A model generated the notes under the pieces. The model made no database searches. It was not told the origin of the DNA and saw only the letters and a program-made list of their open reading frames with translations. From Thermoplasmatota archaeon (lineage in GTDB: Archaea > Thermoplasmatota > Thermoplasmata > Thermoplasmatales > Thermoplasmataceae): DNA of 64,000 bases. A program made the position numbers and the translations under genes. Shown here piece after piece: positions 1 to 11,204 of this stretch. The number at the start of each line of letters is the position of its first letter. Positions within the stretch are counted from its first letter, which is position 1. The stretch covers positions 1 to 64,000 of the forward strand of contig JAMCPG010000021.1 of the NCBI GenBank assembly GCA_023379845.1, given 5' to 3'.

Positions 1-195
1 GACGGCAAAGAAAATTACAAAAGCCTTGGCAAATCGCCTAGCCATTGCCTCATAGTATGGATCTTTCCATCTAATTGCAAGAAATTCGGCAAGTGATATA
101 AGAATGCTGAAACCTATACTCATAGTGACAATAAGAATATGCGAAGCAAGGGTGAATCCCATCAGGAACCTGTCAAAATTTGCAATAGTTACCAT
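1..195 (-). CDS. cydA: Cytochrome bd ubiquinol oxidase subunit I, N-terminal part (runs off left edge)
   Basis: Reverse-strand reading from ATG at 195: MVTIANFDRFLMGFTLASHILIVTMSIGFSILISLAEFLAIRWKDPYYEAMARRFAKAFVIFFAV; open to base 1; resembles the CydA N-terminus. Confidence 0.7.
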   Translation of the reverse strand, partial: MVTIANFDRFLMGFTLASHILIVTMSIGFSILISLAEFLAIRWKDPYYEAMARRFAKAFVIFFAV

Positions 196-382
196 GAGTT
201 GATTTCCTATAACTGCAACAAGTAAATACTTTATGGGCAGGCGTAAGAAAAATACCGGAAAACTTTAGCTGGAAGCTGTACAAAATCATCTCTGAATTAA
301 GAGTGATTTAAGGTTCAGGCTATCAAAAATAGACTTGCTTGAGCACACTCAAATAGGTTCAGATATTTCAAAAGGATTCGGG

Positions 383-2776
383 TCATATTCTTGTTACTGA
401 AACAACAAGATCGCCATCCTCAAGATCGACAAGCTTGACGCCGCTCGTGACACGAGATATCTCCCTGATGTCCTTCACTGCGATCCTTATCGACTTCTCG
501 CCCTTTGTCAATATTAGAATCTCATCATCGTCTTTAACGGAGATCGCAGAAACTAGTTTTCCGGTCCGCTTGTTCTCCCTGAATATGAAGACACCCGATG
601 TTCCCCTGTTGTGTACAGGAAATTCACCCGCCCTTGTCCTTTTTCCTATTCCCTTCTCTGCGACGCTTAAGATATAATCTCTTTCTGAAACTGCAAAAGC
701 TGTCAGCACAGATCTGCCCCTGGGAAGACGCATTGACCTGACACCGCGTGCCTGTCTACCCATAGATCTCACATGAACGGGCTCGAATATGGCAATCTTT
801 GCATCCTCGGAAACAACTGCAATCTTGTCGCCTTCATGCAGGACCTCAATCGCCACGACAGTATCTCCATCTTCAAGCGTGACGATCCTGATGCCAGTGC
901 TTCTTATATTCTGCAACTGGTCAGAATCTATCTTCTTTATGTAACCTGCCCTGGTCGCAATGAAGATATGAGAACCCTCTGTGAAAGAAGGTATCATTAT
1001 CTGTTTTACGGTCTCTTTATCCTGAAGCTTCAGCAAAGACTGCACAGAAATGCCGTTGCTTGTACGAGCTCTCTTTTCAATTTCGTAAACCTTGCCCGCG
1101 AACACCCTTCCAAGATCAGTGAAGTAAAGTATGTCGTCGTGTGAATTTCCAGAAACTGCGGATCTTATCACGTCCTCTTTCCAGGTGGATGTTATAATGC
1201 CCTTGCCACCTCTCCTCTGTGACCTGTATTCCTCCAAAGGGACCCTCTTCACAATGCCTTTCTCCGTTAATATTACAACACAATCTTCCTTAGGTATCAG
1301 TTCTTCCATTGATCTTCTTGTTATTTCACCTTCAATGACTCTTGATCTCCTTTCGTCTCCATATCTTGTGATGAGATCATCCATCTCAGTTACCAGCAGC
1401 TTTCTTCTTTCCCCTTCATCTGAGACTATTTTCTGGAGTTCTTCGATCTTCTTCCTGATATTGTCAAGATCCTCCTTTATCTTAGTTACTTCCTGCCCTG
1501 TCAGGCGCTGCAACCTCATGTCCAGAATTGCATCCGCCTGAGCATCAGAGAGAGCAAGCTCCGACATTAGCAAGGATCTCGCATCCTTGGGTTCATGGCT
1601 CGACCTTATTATCTCTATTACTCTATCAAGATTCGATACGGCAGTAAAGAGGCCCTGAAGTATATGTTCTCTCTCTCGACTTTTTCTCAGATCGAATTCC
1701 GATCTCTTCAATATGATGTTAAGCCTGTGTTCTATGAATATCTCAATCAGCTGCTTGATGTTTACAGTCTTGGGCTGATTGTCCACGAGCACAAGGTTGA
1801 TGATGCTCACGGTCTTCTCAAGCTCCGTCATTTCGTACAACTGGTTCAATATGAGGTTCTTTGATGACTCATCCTTAAGCTTCAGCACAACCCTAATTCC
1901 GTCCCGGTCACTTTCATCCCTGATATCTACTATACCTACAATTTGATCGTTCTTAACCTTCTCTGCGAGGTTCTCAATGTATCTCGCCTTGTTCATCTCG
2001 TATGGAATGCTTGTAATCACGATTCTCTTCTCTTCGGTGAGATCGACTTCTCCCCTCACCTTGACCTTTCCCCTTCCGGTGAGATATGCATTAAGCATCC
2101 CCTCGTCCCTGTAGACAAGCCCACCACCCGGAAAATCCGGTCCCTTTACAATCTCCATTATCCGGGCAAGGGTAATTCCAGGATCGCTGACAGTTGCCTT
2201 GACAGCATCGCATATTTCAGTCAAATTATGTGGAACCAGGCTTGTGGCCATTCCGACCGCTATTCCCGATGACCCATTTATGAGAAGCTGTGGTATCTTC
2301 GAAGGAAAATATTCTGGTTCCTGCAGGGAACCGTCGAAATTGAGCTTGAATGGAACAGTTTCCCTGTCAAGGTCCTGTATCATGTCTTCGGCTATCGCGA
2401 GAAGGCGTGCTTCCGTATACCTCATTGCAGCCGGCGAATCGCCATCTATCGATCCAAAGTTACCCTGCCCGTCAATCAATGGATATCTCAGTGAAAATGG
2501 CTGTGCCATTCTTGCAAGTGCATCATAAATCGCCATGTCTCCATGCGGGTGATACTTACCCATGGTCTCACCTACAATCCTGGCGGATTTCTTGTATGGC
2601 TTATCATGGTTAAAGCCGAGCTCCCCCATGGCATAAATTATCTTTCTCTGGACTGGCTTAAGTCCGTCCCGTGCGTCTGGAATTGCCCTGCTGACAATCA
2701 CGCTCATTGCGTATTCAAGGTATGAAACTCTTATCTCATCTTCAATGCTTTTTGAATGTATCATAAAATCACGCAT
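383..2776 (-). CDS. gyrA: DNA gyrase subunit A
   Basis: 797 aa; [43 protein letters not shown] (active-site Tyr region), GyrA box QRRGGKGI. Confidence 0.97.
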   Translation of the reverse strand: MRDFMIHSKSIEDEIRVSYLEYAMSVIVSRAIPDARDGLKPVQRKIIYAMGELGFNHDKPYKKSARIVGETMGKYHPHGDMAIYDALARMAQPFSLRYPLIDGQGNFGSIDGDSPAAMRYTEARLLAIAEDMIQDLDRETVPFKLNFDGSLQEPEYFPSKIPQLLINGSSGIAVGMATSLVPHNLTEICDAVKATVSDPGITLARIMEIVKGPDFPGGGLVYRDEGMLNAYLTGRGKVKVRGEVDLTEEKRIVITSIPYEMNKARYIENLAEKVKNDQIVGIVDIRDESDRDGIRVVLKLKDESSKNLILNQLYEMTELEKTVSIINLVLVDNQPKTVNIKQLIEIFIEHRLNIILKRSEFDLRKSREREHILQGLFTAVSNLDRVIEIIRSSHEPKDARSLLMSELALSDAQADAILDMRLQRLTGQEVTKIKEDLDNIRKKIEELQKIVSDEGERRKLLVTEMDDLITRYGDERRSRVIEGEITRRSMEELIPKEDCVVILTEKGIVKRVPLEEYRSQRRGGKGIITSTWKEDVIRSAVSGNSHDDILYFTDLGRVFAGKVYEIEKRARTSNGISVQSLLKLQDKETVKQIMIPSFTEGSHIFIATRAGYIKKIDSDQLQNIRSTGIRIVTLEDGDTVVAIEVLHEGDKIAVVSEDAKIAIFEPVHVRSMGRQARGVRSMRLPRGRSVLTAFAVSERDYILSVAEKGIGKRTRAGEFPVHNRGTSGVFIFRENKRTGKLVSAISVKDDDEILILTKGEKSIRIAVKDIREISRVTSGVKLVDLEDGDLVVSVTRI

Positions 2777-4709
2777 CTATATTTTCAACGGTCTTTGCAT
2801 TTTCCTCTATAAACTTCTTTCTGGGTTCGACCTTTTCTCCCATCAATATGGAGAGAAGGCGTTCTGCATAAGCGGCATCTTCAATTGTAACCTGAAGTAG
2901 TTTCCTGGTTTCGGGGTTCATTGTTGTCTCCCAAAGCTGGGAAGGATTCATCTCACCGAGACCCTTGAATCTCTGTACAACCGAATTTGCCCCCATTTTC
3001 CTGATTACATCGTCAACCTCTTTCTCAGAATAAACGTATTCGATCTTTGCACCCTTCTGCACCCTGAATAGGGGAGGCTGTGCAATGTAGAGGTTCCCGT
3101 TCTGTATTATCTCCTTCGCAAACCTGTAAAAGAATGTCAGGAGAAGCGTTCTTATATGCGCTCCGTCCACATCGGCATCGGTCATTATGATTATTTTTCC
3201 ATACCTTAGCTTGCTTAGATCCAGGCTGTCCTTTATGTTTGTTCCCATGACAGTTATCAGGTTCCTTATCTCTTCGTTTGCAAGCGTCTTGATGTCAGCC
3301 GCTTTCTCAACGTTGAGTATCTTTCCCCTCAGCGGAAGTATTGCCTGATAGTCCCTTGTTCTTGCCTGCTTTGCGGATCCACCAGCGGATTCGCCTTCAA
3401 CTATGTAAAGTTCGGCCTTCGTGGGGTCCGAAGAGGAACAGTCAGCGAGTTTTCCTGGGAGGTTACCACTTTCCAGAGCAGATTTTCTTCTCACAAGTTC
3501 CTTAGCATTCCTGGATGCCTCCCTGGCAGCCGCAGCCATGATGACACGCCTTACTATGCCCTGTGCAACGTTTGGATAACTTTCAAAATACGATTTGAGG
3601 TATTTTTCCGTTGAGCTTTGCACTATGCCCCTGACAGCGCTGTTTCCAAGCTTTGACTTTGTCTGGCCTTCAAACTGCGGAGCTATGACTTTAACATGAA
3701 GAACGGCAACAAGGCCTTCCCTTACATCGTCAGAGACCAGAGAATCAACACCTTTCACGAGATCATGGTTCTTAGCATAATCCTGGATTGCCCTTGAGAG
3801 CCCTGCCCTGAAACCTGTAACATGGGTGCCACCCTCCACAGTGCTTATATTGTTCACATAGGATTGCATAATCTCTGATGTACTGTTATTGTACAGGAAT
3901 GCGAATTCCACAACCGTGTCCTCGGTCTCCTCCATGTTGTAGATAGGTGCCTTAAGAATTGACTGATGTCCTTCCCCAAGATAATCCACAAATTGCGATA
4001 ATCCTCCCTCAAAGTGCATGACTTCGCTTGCGTTTATCCTGTCATCCCTTATTGAAATGGCAACCTGGGGATTGAGGAATGCAAGTTCCTTGATTCTTTC
4101 AAGAATGACCTGGTATGAAAAATCGACGGTCTCGAATATCTCTGGATCCGGGTAGAAACGTACTATCAGCCCGTGCCCAGGATCAAGGCCAGGTGTTATG
4201 GAATCAACTACGCTGTCACCCGTTTTCCCCCAGTCCTCATGTTCAACCCGCTTGAGGCCTCCTGTTGGTATGCCCTTCTCAAATTTTTCGTAATAATATC
4301 CGTCCTTTCTCTTTACGACAGCTATTAAAAGGCTGCTGAGCGCATTAACAACGTGTACCCCTACACCATGCAGCCCACCGGTTATCTTGTACACTTTCTT
4401 GTCAAATTTAGCACCGCTGTGCAGTTCCGTTAGGACAATTTCGAGGGCTGGCCTGTTATACTTGGGATGATTCTCGACAGGTATACCCCTGCCGTCATCC
4501 TCTATCTCTATTGAACTGTCCTTCATTATGTGGATGAGTATATTCTTGCAGAAACCTGCAACAGACTCATCTATGCTGTTGTCTATAACTTCGTAAACTA
4601 TGTGATGAAGACCGCGTGCATCGGTTGAGCCGATGTACATCCCCGGAACTTTTCTTACTGCTTTAAGGCCTTCCAATATCTGGATCTGTGATGCATCGTA
4701 ACTTTCCAT
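2769..4709 (-). CDS. gyrB: DNA gyrase subunit B
   Basis: 646 aa; GHKL ATPase ([34 protein letters not shown]), TOPRIM ([33 protein letters not shown]); overlaps gyrA start by 8 nt. Confidence 0.97.
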   Translation of the reverse strand: MESYDASQIQILEGLKAVRKVPGMYIGSTDARGLHHIVYEVIDNSIDESVAGFCKNILIHIMKDSSIEIEDDGRGIPVENHPKYNRPALEIVLTELHSGAKFDKKVYKITGGLHGVGVHVVNALSSLLIAVVKRKDGYYYEKFEKGIPTGGLKRVEHEDWGKTGDSVVDSITPGLDPGHGLIVRFYPDPEIFETVDFSYQVILERIKELAFLNPQVAISIRDDRINASEVMHFEGGLSQFVDYLGEGHQSILKAPIYNMEETEDTVVEFAFLYNNSTSEIMQSYVNNISTVEGGTHVTGFRAGLSRAIQDYAKNHDLVKGVDSLVSDDVREGLVAVLHVKVIAPQFEGQTKSKLGNSAVRGIVQSSTEKYLKSYFESYPNVAQGIVRRVIMAAAAREASRNAKELVRRKSALESGNLPGKLADCSSSDPTKAELYIVEGESAGGSAKQARTRDYQAILPLRGKILNVEKAADIKTLANEEIRNLITVMGTNIKDSLDLSKLRYGKIIIMTDADVDGAHIRTLLLTFFYRFAKEIIQNGNLYIAQPPLFRVQKGAKIEYVYSEKEVDDVIRKMGANSVVQRFKGLGEMNPSQLWETTMNPETRKLLQVTIEDAAYAERLLSILMGEKVEPRKKFIEENAKTVENIDA

Positions 4710-4757
4710 GATGATAACCTTGGTATATACTAAAAACCTTTATAGATATTAGTTTTT

Positions 4758-5015
4758 TTAGCTTCCCGGATTCAGTGGCTTTCTAACAATAATATTGAAA
4801 TCATCCCCGTCAACAACAAGGTCGAGAAGGTTCAGTTTTGCATTTGATGCTAGAGCAGCAAATATGTCCCTGCCGTAAGGATACTTTTCCCTGGCGACAA
4901 GTATCTTTGCGTCCTGCCCCTGATCAAGCTGTATATATATGCCTTTCAGCACGCTCTTCAGGAAATTGAAAGGGTCCCCTCCGCAAGAAACATTCCTTTC
5001 GTCATCTATTAACAT
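4758..5015 (-). CDS. Small hypothetical protein
   Basis: 85 aa ORF with few overlaps, between gyrB and a divergent DUF1059-like gene; no recognised family. Confidence 0.55.
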   Translation of the reverse strand: MLIDDERNVSCGGDPFNFLKSVLKGIYIQLDQGQDAKILVAREKYPYGRDIFAALASNAKLNLLDLVVDGDDFNIIVRKPLNPGS

Positions 5016-5091
5016 ATTCGAGTCATTATGTTCAAATTTAAATTGATTTCCCTGTACTGGAAGAAATCACTTTTATATCAGCCTTGCATAC

Positions 5092-5277
5092 ATGGATATG
5101 ACTTTCACGTTCAAATGCAAGGATCTTGGTTATGACTGCTCCTTTGAGTACGAGGCAAAGGAGAGAAAGGATTTGATGCCTCGGATAAAAATACACTACA
5201 AATACGCGCATAACGTATTTGAAATGCAGCCAGACCTGGAAAAGAAAATTGATTCTGCCATCAAGGAAAAGGCATAG
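5092..5277 (+). CDS. DUF1059-like small protein
   Basis: 61 aa, MDMTFTFKCKDLGYDCSFEYEAKERKDLMPRIKIHYKYAHN; pattern resembles DUF1059. Confidence 0.65.
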   Translation: MDMTFTFKCKDLGYDCSFEYEAKERKDLMPRIKIHYKYAHNVFEMQPDLEKKIDSAIKEKA

Positions 5278-5302
5278 TTCTGCCTGGATGTACCGATAAT
5301 CA

Positions 5303-6274
5303 ATGTTTACAAGAATACCAACTGTTCTGAGATCTCAGGAAATAATAGACAAGGCATTTTCCAAGGCGTCCAAGGTCGAGGAACCATACCAGCCACGCAA
5401 GGAAGTACGGATCAGGAAGGAAATACAGGATCGCATCTCAAGCATAGAGGGTTCAACGGTATTTTACCTCAGAAAAATGGTGAAGAAATTCCCTTCAAAC
5501 GATACGCTTCACCCTTTCTACAGGAACCTGCTGGATCTGATGTTCGACCTGGATCAGTACAAGATAAGCCTGTCAAAGCTAGATCGTACCGCAAGCAAGA
5601 TCGAGGAGTTCAGCACACAGAAAATCAGGCAGTTGAAATACATTCCTGTTGTAGCAGAGATGAACAAGCTTATGCGCGAGTATTATGGCAGAGTGGCATC
5701 TCTTATAGGAGATCTCGACACAGACCTGTCTTTCCTTGGCAGATGCAGGGACTTCATGAAGCTGGTTCCTCAAATTGAACAGGATGATCCAACCTTCATC
5801 ATTACTGGTATGCCAAATGTCGGGAAGAGTTCATTCCTGTCAAGGATAACTACCGCTACTCCAAGGATCGCAGCATATCCTTTCACCACTCAGAGCATAT
5901 ACATTGGGTATCTTGACCGGGAGGGGAGAAGGGTACAGGTAATCGACACTCCTGGCATTCTGGATAGACCAATGGCCGATCGAAACACTATGGAACTGAA
6001 CGCAATACTAGCCCTGAAACACATCGATTCAATCATTATATTCCTGTTTGACCACAGCTTGGAATCCATATACGATTCCGAGTCACAGGAAAGGCTTTTC
6101 AATGAAATCCAGGAAACTATGAAGAAGAAGATGATCAGGGTCCAGTCAAAGTTTGATATATCTGACGATAAAAAAGAAACATTTGCAATCTCCGCGACAA
6201 CGGGTACAGGAATAGATGAACTGTTAAACTATATGCTGGAACTTGTAAAGGGTGGATCAGATGCTGCCGGATGA
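5303..6274 (+). CDS. NOG1-like GTPase
   Basis: GMPNVGKSSFLSRIT (G1), FTTQ, DTPG (G3); N-terminal NOG1-type helical region. Confidence 0.88.
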   Translation: MFTRIPTVLRSQEIIDKAFSKASKVEEPYQPRKEVRIRKEIQDRISSIEGSTVFYLRKMVKKFPSNDTLHPFYRNLLDLMFDLDQYKISLSKLDRTASKIEEFSTQKIRQLKYIPVVAEMNKLMREYYGRVASLIGDLDTDLSFLGRCRDFMKLVPQIEQDDPTFIITGMPNVGKSSFLSRITTATPRIAAYPFTTQSIYIGYLDREGRRVQVIDTPGILDRPMADRNTMELNAILALKHIDSIIIFLFDHSLESIYDSESQERLFNEIQETMKKKMIRVQSKFDISDDKKETFAISATTGTGIDELLNYMLELVKGGSDAAG

Positions 6275-7922
6275 ATCAGAGATCAGGAAGATTGTTTTAA
6301 GAAATGCCTACTTGCACGACGGAAAGGCCGATCTTGGCTCCGTGATAAACAAGATTATGGGCCAGTACCCAGAAGCAAGGTCGAAAGGAAAGGAGATATC
6401 TGCCCTTGTCAGTTCGCTTGTCAGGGATGTTAACTCAACTGATCCAAAGAAGGTCATCGAAGAAGCCCTTTCTGAACTTCCCGAACTTGGGGTCAAGGTT
6501 AAGAACGTGCAGGAACACAGGTTACCCGATCTTTCCGGCGTAACTGGAGAAGTCAGGATGAGACTTGCGCCTTCCCCGTCGGGACCATTGCATGTCGGTC
6601 ACTCAAGGATGGCAATACTTAACGACGAGTACGTTCGCAGGTATGGAGGCAAGCTATTCCTTCGGATTGAGGACACGAATCCTGCGAATATCGACCTTGA
6701 CGCTTATCACCTGATTCCGGAAGATCTCGAATGGCTGGAAGTAAAAGTGCATGAAATAGTCGTGCAGTCAAAGAGAATGAGCGTATATTATAAAGAAGCA
6801 AAAAAGTTGATAGAAAGAGGCAGTATGTATATATGTGAATGCGATCAGCCTGTTTTCAAGAACTATAAGCTACACTCAGAGGCTTGTCCGCACCGGGATA
6901 GATCGCCGGAGGAAAACCTGGACAAATTTGAGAAAATGATTTCCGGAGGATTCAGCAAGGGGACGGTCTCAGCTGTGGTCAAGACAGATCTGAATCATCC
7001 GAATCCTTCAATTCGGGACTGGATCGCCTTCAGGGTCAAGGAGGAGACACATCCGCTGACAGGAAAAACATACTTTGCGTATCCTATGATGAATTTCAGC
7101 GTTGCCGTGGACGATCACTACCTGGACCTCACGCACGTGATAAGAGGAAAGGACAATCTTAGCAACACGGAGAAGCAGTCTTATGTATTCCAGTACATGG
7201 GATGGAAGAAGCCTCACTACTATCACTACGGTCTTGTACATATACCCGGAACAATACTCAAGACGAGCATTATCAAGAAAGGTATCAGGGATGGAACTTA
7301 CAGTGGCTGGTCGGATATAAGACTGGGCACCCTTCTTACCATGAAGAGGAGGGGATACAGGCCTGAAACTTTCAGAAAATACTGGGTTGCATCAGGAATG
7401 CGTGAAATAGACTCCGAATTCTCCTGGGAAATCTTTAACTCCATAAACAGGGAGATTATAGATCCTGGTGCAAGGAGGCTCTGGTTTGTCCCGAACCCTG
7501 TGCAACTTAAAATTGAAGGAGGTATTGACCTGAAAAGCAGTGCTCCTTTTCATCCAGGTAATCCTGCCCTTGGCGACAGGACATATAATCTTGGATCAGA
7601 CCCCGATATTTTCATACCTGAGAAAGACTGGGCTTACATCCAAGAAAACGAGAGGTTTCGACTCAAGGATCTCTGCAATGTCATTCGAACACATACAGGA
7701 ATACGGTATTCTGACAACTCCCACGATGATCTCAAGAAGGTAAAAATCGTGCAGTGGAGCCCATCTGGCTCGTCCGATTTTAAGGTAGAAAAACCTGACG
7801 GAGCTGTAGATACTGGCAAGATAGAACCACTGTTCTCAGGGGTAAAGGGCGTATCGCAATTCGAGCGGTATGGCTACGTCAACATTGATCCTGAAAAGAA
7901 TGTTGGCTATTTTCTGCACTGA
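6252..7922 (+). CDS. gltX: Glutamyl-tRNA synthetase (archaeal type); start may be ATG at 6261
   Basis: APSPSGPLHVGHSRMAILNDEY (HIGH motif), LRIEDTNP, ILKTSIIKKGI (KMSKS-like). Confidence 0.95.
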   Translation: MDQMLPDESEIRKIVLRNAYLHDGKADLGSVINKIMGQYPEARSKGKEISALVSSLVRDVNSTDPKKVIEEALSELPELGVKVKNVQEHRLPDLSGVTGEVRMRLAPSPSGPLHVGHSRMAILNDEYVRRYGGKLFLRIEDTNPANIDLDAYHLIPEDLEWLEVKVHEIVVQSKRMSVYYKEAKKLIERGSMYICECDQPVFKNYKLHSEACPHRDRSPEENLDKFEKMISGGFSKGTVSAVVKTDLNHPNPSIRDWIAFRVKEETHPLTGKTYFAYPMMNFSVAVDDHYLDLTHVIRGKDNLSNTEKQSYVFQYMGWKKPHYYHYGLVHIPGTILKTSIIKKGIRDGTYSGWSDIRLGTLLTMKRRGYRPETFRKYWVASGMREIDSEFSWEIFNSINREIIDPGARRLWFVPNPVQLKIEGGIDLKSSAPFHPGNPALGDRTYNLGSDPDIFIPEKDWAYIQENERFRLKDLCNVIRTHTGIRYSDNSHDDLKKVKIVQWSPSGSSDFKVEKPDGAVDTGKIEPLFSGVKGVSQFERYGYVNIDPEKNVGYFLH

Positions 7923-7925
7923 AAC

Positions 7926-8177
7926 TCAACCTGACTTTACCTTTACCTTGTCCGGGAAGTTCTTCAGTATCATGATTTCATCAACAGATTTTACCATCCT
8001 GAAGGGTATTGATATAGCAGCACCATTTTCAACTAGATCGGAATTGCTCTGTTCAAGGTAAACCCCGTAAATCGAACCGCGATCGAAATCAATGATTATG
8101 TCGCTTATGTCTCCTACATATGTTCCCTTGTTGCTGTATACTTTTATTCCAAACAATTGAGTAACTTCAACCAGCAT
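7926..8177 (-). CDS. PRC-barrel domain protein
   Basis: LFGIKVYSNKGTYVGDISDIIIDFDRGSIYGVYLE; likely start at internal ATG 8177 rather than 8219, which overlaps guaAA. Confidence 0.75.
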   Translation of the reverse strand: MLVEVTQLFGIKVYSNKGTYVGDISDIIIDFDRGSIYGVYLEQSNSDLVENGAAISIPFRMVKSVDEIMILKNFPDKVKVKSG

Positions 8178-8193
8178 TTGTGCATCTCTCCAA

Positions 8194-8766
8194 TTATCGT
8201 CTCTTTCCACATACCTCAAGGAAGTTCAAAAACATTTCCTTGCCATGCTCCGTGTTGTCAACTTCCGGATGGAATTGCACACCCCAGATAGGTTTTTTCC
8301 GGTGGTGGAAAGCCTGTATACTGCACGTATCCGATGTTGCAGAAATTATGAAATCGTCGGGAAGGGACTTCACTTCGTCATTATGGTTTTCCCACACAGT
8401 CAGGGTGTCTGGAATTCCCTTGAACAGATCACTGTGTTCAGATATTGTTATGGTATTTTTGCCGTATTCCGGCACAGTCCCGGGGCCGACCTGTCCACCA
8501 AAATGAAGAGCTATGAACTGTGCGCCAACGCAGATCCCCAGCACTGGAAAAGAATGGTCATCGATATATGAGGCGATATTGCCGAGCTTCGATAGCTCAG
8601 AGTTAATGCTGGGGGCACCTCCAGAAAGGACTATGCCGTCACAGTCATCCAGCTTGGAACTCTCTATTGTATTTGGGAGTATCGTGCTTTCGGCGCCGAG
8701 GTTCCTCAGAACCCTCCACTCGCGGTGGGTCCATTGACCCCCGTTGTCGATTACGTCAACCTTCAT
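8194..8766 (-). CDS. guaAA: GMP synthase subunit A (glutamine amidotransferase)
   Basis: Class I GATase: LGICVGAQFIALHFGG (nucleophile Cys) and GVQFHPEV. Confidence 0.93.
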   Translation of the reverse strand: MKVDVIDNGGQWTHREWRVLRNLGAESTILPNTIESSKLDDCDGIVLSGGAPSINSELSKLGNIASYIDDHSFPVLGICVGAQFIALHFGGQVGPGTVPEYGKNTITISEHSDLFKGIPDTLTVWENHNDEVKSLPDDFIISATSDTCSIQAFHHRKKPIWGVQFHPEVDNTEHGKEMFLNFLEVCGKRR

Positions 8767-9692
8767 TCAACTTCTTCTAAACCCAGTGACTTACTGATCT
8801 CCTTATACCTGTTCCTGATAGTTACTTCTGTCACGCCAGAAACCTTGGCAATTTCTTTCTGCGTTCTGGGCTTCTTCAGGACAACGGATGCGATGTAGAT
8901 AGAAGCTGCTGCAACACCAGTCGGCCCTTTACCGGATGATATTCCAAGCTCAATTGATTTCCTTACAATATCCTCACTCATCATGATTGCCTGCTTATCA
9001 AGGTCCAGTTTATTGCAGAACTGCGCAACGTAAGAATAAGGTGTTGTCGGCTTGATGTTCAGGCTAAGCTCTTTTGCCAGATGTCTGTAAGCCTTTCCAA
9101 TTTTCTTCTTGTTCACTTCAGACGCCTTTGAAATTTCATCCAGCGTTCTTGGCAGGTTTACCATCCTGCATGCTGCGTAAATAGAGGCGCAGACGATACT
9201 CTCTATGCTCCTTCCCCTGATCAGGTTCTTCTCGACTGCTTTCCTGTAAACAAGGGCGGCCGTCTCCTTGATGTCCTTTGGTATTCCAAGCTTCGCCCCA
9301 TTGTCATTCAACATCTGCAGCGCAAGTGAAAGATTTCTCTCCGCAGCATTGCTTACCCTGATTCTCTGGTGCCATTTCCTCACCCTATATATCTGGGCTC
9401 TGTTCTTATGCGGAATCCTCTTCCCGTAATAGTCCTTGTTTGACCATGAAATTTCTGTGGCCAGACCCTTGTCATGACTCAGGTAGGTCATCGGTGAGCC
9501 TGTCCTGGCCCTCCTGTCGTCCTGCTCCGAATCAAACGCTCTCCACTCCGGACCCTGGTCTATGAATGAATCCTCCAGGACCATTCCACAGTCATTACAA
9601 ATCAGTTCTCCTCTCTCGTAGTCCCTGACCAAATGTTCAGAACTGCACTCCGGGCATCTCTTCGAAACCTTTTTGTCATCTTTTTGTTCCAT
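8763..9692 (-). CDS. tfb: Transcription initiation factor IIB (TFB paralog 1)
   Basis: Zn ribbon [24 protein letters not shown] plus two cyclin repeats; likely start MEQKDDKK at 9692 rather than 9824. Confidence 0.95.
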   Translation of the reverse strand: MEQKDDKKVSKRCPECSSEHLVRDYERGELICNDCGMVLEDSFIDQGPEWRAFDSEQDDRRARTGSPMTYLSHDKGLATEISWSNKDYYGKRIPHKNRAQIYRVRKWHQRIRVSNAAERNLSLALQMLNDNGAKLGIPKDIKETAALVYRKAVEKNLIRGRSIESIVCASIYAACRMVNLPRTLDEISKASEVNKKKIGKAYRHLAKELSLNIKPTTPYSYVAQFCNKLDLDKQAIMMSEDIVRKSIELGISSGKGPTGVAAASIYIASVVLKKPRTQKEIAKVSGVTEVTIRNRYKEISKSLGLEEVE

Positions 9693-9824
9693 CAGCTCAC
9701 CATTTCTAAATGTAATCCTGCACGATATTATGTGTAATATAAAACCGTTTCTATCGTTATTTTTCATGACTATCAGAAACAAGCAACATTTTGCCTTGAA
9801 TGGAACTGTTTGAACAGAATGCAA

Positions 9825-10802
9825 CTAATCAGATTGCCGCTTGAATCTTACTATTCTGTCAGTGCTTTTCATCATCACTCTTCCCGTCAACGAGAGATGA
9901 ATCAGATGCGACAGTGCCTCGCCAAAGGCAAAATTCCTCTCCATCTCATTCATGTCTGACAAATGACGTCCACGGTTCCAGGTGATTCTGGAAGCCACTG
10001 AAAATGCACTTGACCACTCTTTGCATGCAAGCTCAATTTCGTCGAGTCTCGAAGAATGATGCTTTTTGATCTCCTCTATCCTATCAGATATTCCTTCGAA
10101 TGGATGCCCATGGCCAGGAAGGCATGTTTTAAGCTTTTCTCCTTTGACTTTTTCAAGGCTCCTCAAGTACTCACCGAGCATGTCCTGATCGCCCTCATAT
10201 ACACCGATATTGGGCGTAATTCTTTGCAGAATATGATCTCCCGCAAAGATAAGATCCTGATCACGTATCAGGAAAGCAATGGAGCCAGGTGAATGCCCGG
10301 GCACAGTTATATAGCTTATATCATCATTTAAAGAAGCATCGTCCTTGATAAGTGTGTCTACTTCCAAGTCCAGGAATTTTCTCGCTTCAGAGCTGAACGG
10401 AAGTCCTTTGGCCATTGAAGATTCCAGCCCAGATGGAAAGCCGTTTTCGATTGCCCGCTTTACGTACCGCTTCTTGAAGCCCTCAGGATCTTCTGCAATC
10501 GCAACAAGAATCCGATAGTCATTTTCTCCCATTGCAATCCTGCATCCTGATAATTGCTGAATTGCGAGTGATCCTCCGACATGATCGACATGAAGGTGAG
10601 TAAGCATAAGCACATCCACTTCCCTGACATCGAATCCAGAAGCATGCAGGGAGTTGATTGATAGATCATTCATGCCGGAATCCACAAGGCCAACAAATCC
10701 ATCAGTTCTGATTTCATACAAGGAAGCAGTTTTAAGGGCCCTGATAGGTATCTCAACTTCATGTAGCTTCACCACCGCATGCATACACCGATATGTCCGC
10801 AT
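9825..10802 (-). CDS. Metallo-beta-lactamase fold hydrolase
   Basis: LTHLHVDHVGG (HxHxDH), VPGHSPGS, FAGDHIL, LPGHGHP. Confidence 0.9.
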   Translation of the reverse strand: MRTYRCMHAVVKLHEVEIPIRALKTASLYEIRTDGFVGLVDSGMNDLSINSLHASGFDVREVDVLMLTHLHVDHVGGSLAIQQLSGCRIAMGENDYRILVAIAEDPEGFKKRYVKRAIENGFPSGLESSMAKGLPFSSEARKFLDLEVDTLIKDDASLNDDISYITVPGHSPGSIAFLIRDQDLIFAGDHILQRITPNIGVYEGDQDMLGEYLRSLEKVKGEKLKTCLPGHGHPFEGISDRIEEIKKHHSSRLDEIELACKEWSSAFSVASRITWNRGRHLSDMNEMERNFAFGEALSHLIHLSLTGRVMMKSTDRIVRFKRQSD

Positions 10803-10915
10803 GGTTTTACTTCTTTTTCTAAGCTCACTGATGCGATCTTATAGATAAATATCTCTAAAATACCGTCTAACATCCGCCTGAAACACACTATAGTGCACAG
10901 ATCCGAATATTAACG

Positions 10916-10935
10916 TTTTAATATGAATATTAAAA
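10916..10935. promoter_or_regulatory. Operator-like inverted repeat TTTTAATAT-GA-ATATTAAAA upstream of gar1-tfb
   Basis: Perfect 9-bp arms with 2-nt spacer, about 30 nt upstream of the presumed TATA box (TATATATATTTAC near 10958-10970). Confidence 0.4.
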
Positions 10936-10992
10936 TTTATTATTATGATTTACGCAAACTATATATATTTACTTTGCGATCCAGTAGAGCAA

Positions 10993-11199
10993 ATGAGGAA
11001 AGTTGAGAGACTATCTGTTATAGGTGACGAAATAGTGACCAGGGCCCAAAGAAGCGACCTTTACGCCAAGGTTGTAGATGATAGGGGCAACGTTGTAGGA
11101 AAAATTACAAGGATCCTCGGCCCAGTGAAGTCGCCGTACGGTATAGTCAAGCTGAGAACTAAAGATGCTCTGAATCTTGAGCTATTTATAAGGGAGTGA
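10993..11199 (+). CDS. gar1: H/ACA RNP protein Gar1-like
   Basis: [58 protein letters not shown] 10993 sits about 25-30 nt after TATATATATTTAC, consistent with leaderless initiation; directly upstream of tfb. Confidence 0.82.
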   Translation: MRKVERLSVIGDEIVTRAQRSDLYAKVVDDRGNVVGKITRILGPVKSPYGIVKLRTKDALNLELFIRE

Positions 11200-11204
11200 A
11201 AAAA

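Noticed and set aside
435-2725. Several plus-strand ORFs of 60-136 aa inside gyrA (and analogous ORFs inside most other long genes)
   Set aside because: They lie wholly antisense to strongly supported coding genes, have poor composition and no motifs; judged spurious products of the six-frame track.
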